From assembly GCA_050014595.1 (NCBI GenBank), contig JBEKDA010000025.1:62001-126000 (forward strand): a stretch of DNA of 64,000 nt, read 5' to 3'. Positions 46,004 to 55,112 of the stretch are shown piece after piece. This DNA comes from PALSA-129 sp050014595 (GTDB taxonomy: Bacteria; Acidobacteriota; Terriglobia; Bryobacterales; Bryobacteraceae). The position numbers and the translations under genes were made by a program. Below the pieces are notes generated by a model. That model saw nothing but the letters and a program-made list of their open reading frames with translations, had not been told where the DNA came from and made no database searches. The first letter of the stretch is position 1, and every line of letters begins with the position of its first letter.

Positions 46004-49000
46004 ATGGAAAAACGACTAGTTCCTGACGCAGCCGCCGCGTACGCGGCCTTGACTGAGCTGAACTACGCCACGCCCGACAGAGTCAGGGAATTGCAGATTG
46101 AGTGGGAACTCGAACCCACGGGGATCGTCGATACCGCTACCATCCTGCTCGTCATGGATACGCTCGTGGCGCGACGAATCGGGGAGCGGCATAACCACCC
46201 GCATCCGTGCCGCGCAGTCAAGGGACGCGTAACGTCGACTTCCGGTGACCCTGCGCCCGATCTTACAGTACGGCTGGTTGAACAACAATTTCGCAACGAA
46301 CGCGTCCTGGCCGAGGGAAAGACCGGAAGGGATGGCCACTATGAACTAGCGTTCCCCCACGAAAAGTCGAGGCTGCCCGTGCTGGTGCGCGTTCTCGACG
46401 GGGAAACAGTGACGGCGCAATCAACGCCTCAGGTGATGACCTCTCCGCTCCTTGAGATCAATCTCACGGTTGCGGTGGCGCACCTGCATTCACCCACCGA
46501 ATACGAACGCATGCGCGCCGATGTGGCGGCGCTTACCGGCAACATCGATCTGGGAACTTTGCGGCATGACGATCAACAGGACGACATCACCTTCCTGAGC
46601 AACGCCACCGGTTGGTCATCCGACAAGCTGACCAAGCTGGTCCTCGCCACTCAGGTGGGCACGCTTGCGAAGGTCGAGCCGGTGTTTTTCTATGCCGTGT
46701 TACGCGGCCGGCAACTGCGCGGCTCCGATCCCCAGCCCGTACAATCGGGCGACCTTGCGTCCCAGGCGCAGCCGTTGCTGTACAGTCTTGCGCTGCTTAC
46801 TTCTGACCAGATAAACGCCTCAGTGGAGGCTGCGATTGGGGCGCACATCGTTCCGTCCACTCTGGCGAGTTCCCTTCCCGCCGATCTGAAAACCCTACAG
46901 TCGTTTGCTGCGGCGGCCACCACCTACGCGCAGACCGAAGTTCCGCAGCAGATTCTGCAAACGACCATAGCCAACGTCGCCGCCGGCAATCATCAGAAAG
47001 TGCTCGACATACTCAGACAAGGGGGCGACGGCGATCCAACGCAGTTACTCGCCAGTCTCCAGTCGGTGCCGTTCGCACAGGGGACGGCGCCCACAGCGGA
47101 CATGCAAGCTTCGGTCGTCAAGATACTCGCCGGCAGACCGGAGCTTGTCGATCTCGCGGAAGCGTTCGTGGCGGTCTCGTCGTCAGCAGCCCCGCCGGCC
47201 GATACCTCGACCGCAACATTCGCGGCCGACGTTGAGGCCGCTGGCCAAACAACGCCGGCGCATGCGGCGCTTGCGTCTCTTCTGCGCGCAAATCCGAAGT
47301 TCAACCTCAAGACAGACAATATCGATACCCTGCTGCGCTCCAACCCGCCTAAGACGACCAACGCGGCTGAGGCCGCTAAGCTGACGCAGCAGGTCAAGGC
47401 GACGCAGCGCGTCTTCAAACTGGCGCCCAGCCATGCCCAGACTTCCGCCCTGCTGAACGCGGGCGTGCATTCGGCCGCACAGATCGCAAGCATGGGCCAG
47501 GCGCAATTCGTAAACCGCTTCACCAAAGATGGCACGTTCTCGGCGGCCCAGGCCAAAGCTGTCTTTCACAAAGCGAACGACATCCACATCGCCACGGGGA
47601 TGATCGCATCTGAACTGCGCGGGATTGCCGGCGCCGCCACCACGGCGGCAACCGCGCCGAAGGTCGTCAGCGCGAAGCTCAAAGCCGTCTCTCAAAGTAA
47701 TCCGAATCTCAAGAGTCTCTTTGAGCTTACGGATCTGTGCGAGTGCGACGAATGCCGTTCCATTTACGGCGCGGCGGCCTACCTCGCCGACGTTCTGGAC
47801 TTCCTCAAGAATCGTCTCGTGGTGGACACCACGGCCGGTCCGCTGTTCCCCGCCAAGACGGCGAAGGACGTACTCTTCGCGCGCCGTCCCGATCTTGGAG
47901 ACATAGATCTCTCCTGCGACAACACCAATGTCCCACTGCCGTACATCGATATTGTGTGCGAACTACTGGAGCAGGCCGTCGCGCCCGACCCTGGCTTTGT
48001 CTTCGTCGGCGCACTCGCCGCCGGAGTTGTGCCCGCCCCATTGTTGACAGCGCTGCAGGCGCAAGGGCTTCCCTATACCTCATCCGCCTTCGTGCAGGAA
48101 GCCGACAGCAAGGGCAATCTCTACGTGCGCGATGCCAAAGCTGTGTGCAAATTCGTTCCGGCAGGCGCTCCCAATACATGGACGGGCTACCAACTCCGGC
48201 AAACCTTCGGCGTCGCCGAGGAACTGGCAGCCGCGCCGCAGTATGTCAGCACCGCTGCCTACCAGACGCTACAGACATCAAAAATCGCATTCCACCTGCC
48301 CTTCGATCTTCCCCATGAGGAATCGCGCGCCTACTTCACGCAGTTCGGCGTACCGCGTGAGGATCTGATGCGCGCGCTGGCGGTGGGAGGAGTCCCGGCG
48401 CCGCGTGACATCGCCGCCGAACAGCTCGATATCGGCGACGTTGAGCGTGGCTTAATCGCCACCGCGGACCCAGCGAACCAGAACGTGTATTGGAACACGG
48501 GCGCCGTCGATCCGGTATCGGTAGAGCGGGTTGTCAGCGCCTTCCTCAAATCCACCGAACTAGAGTACGCCGATCTCCAGACGCTTCTCTCGCTCCAATT
48601 CATCAACCCGGATAACAAACTCTTCATCCAGCACCTGGATTCCTCTTGCGACACGACGCAACAAGTCATCGCCAATCTGGACGCCCCTGCGCTCGACCGG
48701 TTCCATCGCTTCCTTCGTCTGGAACGGCGTCTCGGCTGGGGTTTCACCACGCTCGATAACGCCATCCTGGCGGCGCGGCTTGGCAATGGCCAGATTACCG
48801 ACGACCCGCTCATGGTCGGCCTCGGCGGCGTCCTCAGCCTTGCCACGCGCCTAAGTTTGTCTGTCGACGAACTTGTGGTCTATTACGGGACCATCCCCAC
48901 AGCTACTCCGCTCGATCACACCCCTTCGCGCTACGCGCAGATATTCCTGAGCCAGTCAGCCAACGGCGTGGTCGACCCCGCGGTTACGATTGCAGCCGTT

Positions 49001-52000
49001 ACTGAGAATCAAGGGCCCCCGCTGCCCGCTGTCCAAACCCTGCTGAGCGACGTTGCGGGCACCCTTGCTCTGACCCTGGGGGCCACGCCATCGGATATGG
49101 CACTCCTGATCGCGGCTCGCGGCGCCAACAATGCACTCACCTTTGCGAACCTGTCCGCGCTCTACTCGCAGATTTCGCTCGCCCGCGCTTTGGGGCTGAA
49201 GATCAGCGATTTTCTGTTGCTAATCTCAATGACGGGCATCGATCCATTCGCGAGCCCCGCGAATACCATTCTCTTCGCCGACGCGAGCGACGAGGTAAAG
49301 GCCGCCGGCGCCGCGCTCACTGACCTTCAATTTGCTCTATCGTTTGTCGCGACGGACCTGAATGTACGGGCCCTCAGTGACGCGGCGGTTACTACGCTGC
49401 TGGTTACTCTCCAGAAAGCCCTGCAGGCCGCTTACGATACGGATCGCTCGCCCTTTGACGCGTCTCTTACCGCGGATGAAAACGAAGCCGCACTGGCAGC
49501 GGTGGCTGGCCGGCTGCCCGGCGTCACGGCGGCGCAACTCTCCAGCCTGCAAGCGGTCGTCGACGGAACCTACGCCGATCCCGCCATGACCGCGAAAGCT
49601 TTTCTCGACGCGTTGCTTGGCCCATTCATCGACACCACGGCGATCGACGCACTCCAGGCCGCGCTCGCGGCCATCCCCCCCGCGTCTAGCGCAGCTCTTG
49701 AAGCCGCCCGGCTGGCGCTGCTGCAAGCTATCCTCAATCAGGTCTCGGACTATCTCTATCAGCAGGCGAAAGCCAATGTGGTTCCGGCAACGCTCGCTAC
49801 AGCCTTGAGCATCGATCCCGACCTCGCTGCGTTACTTCTTCAACACGCCCACCTCACGGTCGCGGCCGGCGTCCGCACGCTCTTTCAAATCGCCGGCGAC
49901 GACTCACTGATCGATCGTGTCGCCTCACCACCCGCGCCGCCCGCCATCACTCCCGCGGCTTTCGCCGATCAATTCGCGGCAGTTCGTCTTTTGCGCCAGA
50001 TCGCGCTGGTATCGGCGCCCTTCCAACTGGCAAACGACGACCTCCAATGGCTCATAGACAAAGCCGCAGCTCTCGGTTGGCTGGATCTTAACAAGCTGCC
50101 GTACCAGGCCGGGATGCCGGCTCTATCGTGGGCTGCGTGGGATTCTCTGCAGAAGGCGCTTGGCTTCTTCACGCGGTACCCACCCGTGGTGAACCCGGCG
50201 GACGCCACGCAGCCGTTCACGTTCCGGAGCGTGTTCGATATCGCGCTCACGGTGGGGGCTACGGCCGGACAGGTGTTGGACCGCCTGGCGCTGGTTACTG
50301 GCTGGGACCGGACCGTGCTCGGCGATCTCGACGTGCGGTTTGGATTCTCGGCGGTCAACCTGGCGCCGTATCTTCCGCCCGCCACCTACGTCACGCTGGA
50401 GACCGCCGTCACGCTGCTTCGCAAGTTGGGGCTTCCGGTGGCCGGCGGAGTTCCACTGATCAAGGCGCAACTCACCGCGCCGGATGCGCTGGCTCTCCGG
50501 AAGGCTCTCAAGACCCGTTACAGTCCCACGGACTGGCTGGGCGTGCTGGGGCAGATCTACAATCCCCTGCGGCAACAGAAACGCGATGCATTGGTCGCCT
50601 ACCTGCTTTCGCAAAATAGCAGTTTGCAATCGAGCGACGACCTTTTCGATTACTTCCTGGTCGACGTGGAGATGTGCGCGCAACAGCCGACATCGCGCAT
50701 TGTGTCCGCGCACGGAACGTTGCAGTTGTTCGTGCAGCGCTGTCTTCTTGGCATCGAGCCTACGGCGGTTGCGGATGTGGCCGACGACGACGGCTGGAAT
50801 CAGTGGTCGTGGATGGAGGCTTATCGGGTCTGGCAGGCAAACCGCGAGGTATTTCTCTACCCCGAGAACTGGATCAATCCGCCGCTACGCGACGATAAGT
50901 CCGAGCCCTACGTGGCTCTGGAAAATACCCTGGCGCAAAGCGATCTCAGCGCGGATGCGATCAGCGATGCCGCTATCGCATACCTAGAAGCCGTCGACGA
51001 CCTCGCCTTCCTTGAGGTCGTGTCGATGTATTACGAAGAAGACTCGCTAACCTTGCACGTCTTCGCGCGTACCAAGGGCGGCGACCCGCATACGTACTAC
51101 TACCGGACATTCATTCAGGAGAGAACCTGGACGCCTTGGACTACGGTGAACGTAGACATCAAGGGCGATCACTTGGTCTCCTTCATCCGCAACGGCCGCA
51201 TCAATATCGCCTGGCCGATTTTCAGCGAGCAAGCCAACCAGAACCAGGACACGACGGTCCCGAATAGCGCGCCCGGCACTACGGTGGCGAAGACCCAGAA
51301 GCAATGGCAGATTCAGCTTGCGGTCAGCGAGTACTCGAACGGCTCCTGGCTGCCCTCCAAGACATCGAAAGACTCACTGGCCTGGACTCCGGGTTTCTAT
51401 GAACAGCTTCCGTTGAAGGACTATTTCCGCTTCATCCCATTGGACCTGCGCGGCGCAGGCTTTTCCATTGCCTGCAGCTTCGTGGATAACGGCATACGCG
51501 CCACGGGCGATTCGCCGGGCACGAACGTTTGGTATCTGGGCGGCTTCACGCTCAGCGGGTGCAAGGGCTATCCCGAACCCCATTCCAGCGGCAGCGGGGA
51601 CACTCTGTTCCTTCCGGTGATCCGGAATACCGATATCGAAGATCTTCGCTTCGTGGAAACGTCGGGCGATGAGTTTTCGATACTGAACCTTCTCGCATCG
51701 TCGTTCACGCAGATTCTGCTCAACACGCCAAATGCTTTCAAGGTCACGGCGGCCCAGGAACTTACTCTGGTCGATTACGTTGTCCTCTTGTTTGAGTTGC
51801 TGGTCCGGGCAAATGGCACAAAGACATATATCCGCGAGAACCCCATTCTCATCCCACTGGGAACGCTCATGCCTTTGTTCTACGAAGACTCGGTTCACAA
51901 CTACACCGTGATTCCCGGCTTCTTCTCGCGTCCAAAAGAGCAGCAACTGCCCATCCGGCGCACGTTCTCCGACGTCCTCACGCTGGTCCAGAACATCATT

Positions 52001-55000
52001 ACCCTAGCCCTGACCTATATCGCCAAACTGGAAGCGGATCCCGCGCACAACCTGACAGCGCTGCTGCAGGCGCTGGTACAAGATCCGAACTTCCTGAGCA
52101 TCGTTGCCGAGCTGAAGATCTACCTGGGGCTGCAATTCGGATACGAGTTCGACAATTTCTACCATCCCCTGATCTGCCCGCTGCGTAAGACGATGTACAG
52201 CGACGGAATCGGCAAGCTGATGGATCGCGCTACCCAACTCCAGCAGACGTCGTTCGATTTCAATGCTAATTACTCGCCAACGGCGATCCTTCACAAGCCA
52301 TATCCAATCGAAGATATCGACTTTACTCAGAGCGGCAGCTATTCCAGTTACAACTGGGAGCTTTTCTTCCACATGCCGCTAGCTATTGCGGTGCAACTCA
52401 GCGCCGACCAGCAGTTCCAGACGGCAATGGATTGGTTCCACTACATCTTCAACCCAACCGACGTCAGTAGCGACCCGGTCCCTCAGAAGTATTGGCAGAC
52501 CAAACCGTTCTTTCAATTTACCAGCGCCGATTACGCGAGTCAGCGCATCGACACGATCATGAACGGCATCGCCGCCGATCCCTCGGGTCTGTCCATCGAT
52601 CAACTGCGCGGCGCCGTGGAGGATTGGCGCAATAATCCGTTCGAGCCTTTTCTGGTAGCGCGCTCACGTCCCGTGGCCTTTCAACAGGCGGTCCTGATGA
52701 AGTACATTGACAACCTCATCGCATGGGGCGACTCGCTGTTCACGCAGGACACGATGGAGACGGTGAACCAAGCGACGCAGATGTACATTCTCGCCGACAA
52801 ACTGTTGGGCCCGCGCCCGCGCGTGGTTCCGCCGATCGTTACGCCTCCGCCCGAAACCTATAACCAACTTGAGGCCAAGCTCGACATCTTCGGCAATGCC
52901 CTGCTCGATCTGGAGAACTTGATTCCCGACCTCAGCCTTCTGCCGCATGGCGGAGCGGAGTTGCCGCCGGGGCCGCTCACACTTTCCAGTCTCTACTTCT
53001 GTATCCCGGGCAACCCCAACCTCGACCAGTATTGGGATCTGGTCGCCGACCGGCTCTTCAAGATTCGCAATTGCCAGGACATCAACGGCGTGCCGCGCGT
53101 GCTGGCGTTGTTCTCGCCGCCGATCGACCCCGGGGCGCTGATCGCGGCGCGCGCTGCCGGTTTGAGCATCTCGCAGATTCTGGCCGGTCTCAATTCACCG
53201 CTGCCCATCTATCGCTTCGCGGCAATTATGCAGAAGGCCACGGAGCTCACGCATCTCGTGATCCAGTTCGGCAACTCTTTGTTGCAGGCCTTGGAGAAGC
53301 GCGACGCCGAAGCTTTGGCCCGTCTGCGGTCCACACAGGAGATCAGCCTGCTCAACGCCATGCTGCTGGTGAAACAGCGGCACGTGGATGAAGCCCAGGT
53401 CCAGATCGACGTGATTCAAAAGTCGATCGACCTGACGCAGGCCAAGAGCCAGTACTATCATTCACGGCCGTACATGAATACGGGTGAAACCGTGGCGCTG
53501 GTTCTGAGCACTGCGGGGCTGGTTACGGAGGCAATCGCCATGGGCCTGGATATCGGCGCGGCCATTACCCACATGCTGCCTACGTTCAGCATTGGTATTG
53601 CCGGTTTTGGCGGTTCTCCCTCCTTCAGCGCTGCGTGGGGCAGCGAGAACATCGCCGGAGCGGAATCGGGATTTGCGCAGGTCGCGAAAGACGTCGGTTC
53701 GATGCTGCAAACGGGGTCGCAGATGGCGTCGACTGTGGGCGGTTTCGATCGCCGGCAGGACGAATGGACCTTCCAGGCCAACCTTGCCGATCTCGAGATC
53801 GTGCAGCTTAACCGCCAAAAGGATGCGGCTAATATTCGGCTGGATATTGCCCAGAAAGAGGTGGCCGCTCATCAGGTTCAGATCACAAACGCACAGCAGA
53901 CCGATCAATTTCTCAAGTCGAAGTTCACCGATACCGAACTGTACCAGTACATGGCCGGCCAGCTCAGCATTGTCTTCTACCGCGCTTACCAGCTTGCCCT
54001 CGGTGTCTCGCACCAGGCGGAGCGCTGCCTACAGTTCGAACTCGGCGTAGACAATACGTACATTCAATACAACTATTGGGACAGCCAGAAAAAAGGTCTG
54101 CTCTCCGGCGACCGCCTGATGAGCGACCTCAAACAGATGGATGTCGACTACATGCAGAAGAACAAGCGGGAGTATGAGCTCACCAAGCAACTCTCGCTGG
54201 CGCAACTCGACCCGCTCGCCCTGCTTCAACTCAAGACCATGGGCGCGTGCACGTTCAGCATCCCCGAGGCCAGCTTCGACCTGGACCACCCGGGGCATTA
54301 CTTCCGCCGCCTCAAAACGGTTTCGCTTACGATTCCCTGCGTCACCGGCCCCTACACTTCCGTCAGCGCCAAGCTTTCGCTGGTGGGAAATCGCTATCGC
54401 GAGACCGCAATTGGGGGTGGAGCGTATGCCGAATCCCCAGGCAACGATCCACGCTTCGCCTATAACGTGACGGCCATTCAGTCAGTGGCCACGAGCCAGG
54501 GCGATAACGATAGCGGCCTTTTCGAACTTAACTTCCACGACGAGCGGTATCTCCCCTTCGAATACGCTGGCGCAGTCAGCAGTTGGCGTTTGGAGCTTCC
54601 GCAGGCGTTTCCGCAGTTCGACTACAACGCCATCAGCGACGCGGTGCTCCGGATCCGGTATACGGCGCGCGATGGAGGCAGCGCCTTCCGTGCCACGGTG
54701 GAAGGACAACTGCGCGCGCTGATGAACGCCATGATGGTGGATGCCACGAACACGGGCCTCTATCAGGGCTTCGATCTGCGCAGGCAATTCCCGGACGAGT
54801 GGTATCAACTGACGCAAACGGGCACGACTACACTGAACATCACGACCGATTACCTGCCGTTCTTCGCCCTGGCGCACAAGCCCGCGATCGACGCAGTCAC
54901 GTGGATCGCCAGCCTGACTGGAAACCCGGCGAGCACGTCCATCTCGATCGACGGCACGGCAGCGCCGCTGGCCGCCAGCAACCTGTTCTCAGGCCGTTGC

Positions 55001-55111
55001 ACGGGGAGTTCCGTCAAGCTCACTCTGGGAACCGCGTCGACGCTGACGGCGGCCGACTTCGCCAAGCTTCAGGAAATGACCTTCGTAGTTCACTACGGCC
55101 TGGGAGCTTGA
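46004..55111 (+). CDS. Tc toxin complex component A (TcA)
   Basis: A 3035-residue TcA. GAGGAGGGTAATC gives an excellent start. An N-terminal helical segment (1-65) is followed by a transthyretin-like beta domain (GRVTSTSGDPAPDLTVRLVE, about 70-150). The VRP1 signature DLCECDECRSIYGAAAYLAD lies near 575. A neuraminidase-like domain begins near 1600 (WNQWSWMEAYRVWQANREVF, RTFIQERTWTPWTTVNVD). The classic stretch SYNWELFFHMPLAIAV and TAMDWFHYIFNPT lies near 2110-2150. The pore region (about 2420-2700) has long helices and the hydrophobic tip TVALVLSTAGLVTEAIAMGL. The TcB-binding end FELNFHDERYLPFEYAGAVS is near 2840. TcA forms the pentameric prepore that binds a target cell and injects the TcC toxin. 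It is longer than Photorhabdus TcdA1 (about 2500). The following gene starts one base later. Confidence 0.95.
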   Translation: MEKRLVPDAAAAYAALTELNYATPDRVRELQIEWELEPTGIVDTATILLVMDTLVARRIGERHNHPHPCRAVKGRVTSTSGDPAPDLTVRLVEQQFRNERVLAEGKTGRDGHYELAFPHEKSRLPVLVRVLDGETVTAQSTPQVMTSPLLEINLTVAVAHLHSPTEYERMRADVAALTGNIDLGTLRHDDQQDDITFLSNATGWSSDKLTKLVLATQVGTLAKVEPVFFYAVLRGRQLRGSDPQPVQSGDLASQAQPLLYSLALLTSDQINASVEAAIGAHIVPSTLASSLPADLKTLQSFAAAATTYAQTEVPQQILQTTIANVAAGNHQKVLDILRQGGDGDPTQLLASLQSVPFAQGTAPTADMQASVVKILAGRPELVDLAEAFVAVSSSAAPPADTSTATFAADVEAAGQTTPAHAALASLLRANPKFNLKTDNIDTLLRSNPPKTTNAAEAAKLTQQVKATQRVFKLAPSHAQTSALLNAGVHSAAQIASMGQAQFVNRFTKDGTFSAAQAKAVFHKANDIHIATGMIASELRGIAGAATTAATAPKVVSAKLKAVSQSNPNLKSLFELTDLCECDECRSIYGAAAYLADVLDFLKNRLVVDTTAGPLFPAKTAKDVLFARRPDLGDIDLSCDNTNVPLPYIDIVCELLEQAVAPDPGFVFVGALAAGVVPAPLLTALQAQGLPYTSSAFVQEADSKGNLYVRDAKAVCKFVPAGAPNTWTGYQLRQTFGVAEELAAAPQYVSTAAYQTLQTSKIAFHLPFDLPHEESRAYFTQFGVPREDLMRALAVGGVPAPRDIAAEQLDIGDVERGLIATADPANQNVYWNTGAVDPVSVERVVSAFLKSTELEYADLQTLLSLQFINPDNKLFIQHLDSSCDTTQQVIANLDAPALDRFHRFLRLERRLGWGFTTLDNAILAARLGNGQITDDPLMVGLGGVLSLATRLSLSVDELVVYYGTIPTATPLDHTPSRYAQIFLSQSANGVVDPAVTIAAVTENQGPPLPAVQTLLSDVAGTLALTLGATPSDMALLIAARGANNALTFANLSALYSQISLARALGLKISDFLLLISMTGIDPFASPANTILFADASDEVKAAGAALTDLQFALSFVATDLNVRALSDAAVTTLLVTLQKALQAAYDTDRSPFDASLTADENEAALAAVAGRLPGVTAAQLSSLQAVVDGTYADPAMTAKAFLDALLGPFIDTTAIDALQAALAAIPPASSAALEAARLALLQAILNQVSDYLYQQAKANVVPATLATALSIDPDLAALLLQHAHLTVAAGVRTLFQIAGDDSLIDRVASPPAPPAITPAAFADQFAAVRLLRQIALVSAPFQLANDDLQWLIDKAAALGWLDLNKLPYQAGMPALSWAAWDSLQKALGFFTRYPPVVNPADATQPFTFRSVFDIALTVGATAGQVLDRLALVTGWDRTVLGDLDVRFGFSAVNLAPYLPPATYVTLETAVTLLRKLGLPVAGGVPLIKAQLTAPDALALRKALKTRYSPTDWLGVLGQIYNPLRQQKRDALVAYLLSQNSSLQSSDDLFDYFLVDVEMCAQQPTSRIVSAHGTLQLFVQRCLLGIEPTAVADVADDDGWNQWSWMEAYRVWQANREVFLYPENWINPPLRDDKSEPYVALENTLAQSDLSADAISDAAIAYLEAVDDLAFLEVVSMYYEEDSLTLHVFARTKGGDPHTYYYRTFIQERTWTPWTTVNVDIKGDHLVSFIRNGRINIAWPIFSEQANQNQDTTVPNSAPGTTVAKTQKQWQIQLAVSEYSNGSWLPSKTSKDSLAWTPGFYEQLPLKDYFRFIPLDLRGAGFSIACSFVDNGIRATGDSPGTNVWYLGGFTLSGCKGYPEPHSSGSGDTLFLPVIRNTDIEDLRFVETSGDEFSILNLLASSFTQILLNTPNAFKVTAAQELTLVDYVVLLFELLVRANGTKTYIRENPILIPLGTLMPLFYEDSVHNYTVIPGFFSRPKEQQLPIRRTFSDVLTLVQNIITLALTYIAKLEADPAHNLTALLQALVQDPNFLSIVAELKIYLGLQFGYEFDNFYHPLICPLRKTMYSDGIGKLMDRATQLQQTSFDFNANYSPTAILHKPYPIEDIDFTQSGSYSSYNWELFFHMPLAIAVQLSADQQFQTAMDWFHYIFNPTDVSSDPVPQKYWQTKPFFQFTSADYASQRIDTIMNGIAADPSGLSIDQLRGAVEDWRNNPFEPFLVARSRPVAFQQAVLMKYIDNLIAWGDSLFTQDTMETVNQATQMYILADKLLGPRPRVVPPIVTPPPETYNQLEAKLDIFGNALLDLENLIPDLSLLPHGGAELPPGPLTLSSLYFCIPGNPNLDQYWDLVADRLFKIRNCQDINGVPRVLALFSPPIDPGALIAARAAGLSISQILAGLNSPLPIYRFAAIMQKATELTHLVIQFGNSLLQALEKRDAEALARLRSTQEISLLNAMLLVKQRHVDEAQVQIDVIQKSIDLTQAKSQYYHSRPYMNTGETVALVLSTAGLVTEAIAMGLDIGAAITHMLPTFSIGIAGFGGSPSFSAAWGSENIAGAESGFAQVAKDVGSMLQTGSQMASTVGGFDRRQDEWTFQANLADLEIVQLNRQKDAANIRLDIAQKEVAAHQVQITNAQQTDQFLKSKFTDTELYQYMAGQLSIVFYRAYQLALGVSHQAERCLQFELGVDNTYIQYNYWDSQKKGLLSGDRLMSDLKQMDVDYMQKNKREYELTKQLSLAQLDPLALLQLKTMGACTFSIPEASFDLDHPGHYFRRLKTVSLTIPCVTGPYTSVSAKLSLVGNRYRETAIGGGAYAESPGNDPRFAYNVTAIQSVATSQGDNDSGLFELNFHDERYLPFEYAGAVSSWRLELPQAFPQFDYNAISDAVLRIRYTARDGGSAFRATVEGQLRALMNAMMVDATNTGLYQGFDLRRQFPDEWYQLTQTGTTTLNITTDYLPFFALAHKPAIDAVTWIASLTGNPASTSISIDGTAAPLAASNLFSGRCTGSSVKLTLGTASTLTAADFAKLQEMTFVVHYGLGA

Positions 55112-55112
55112 G

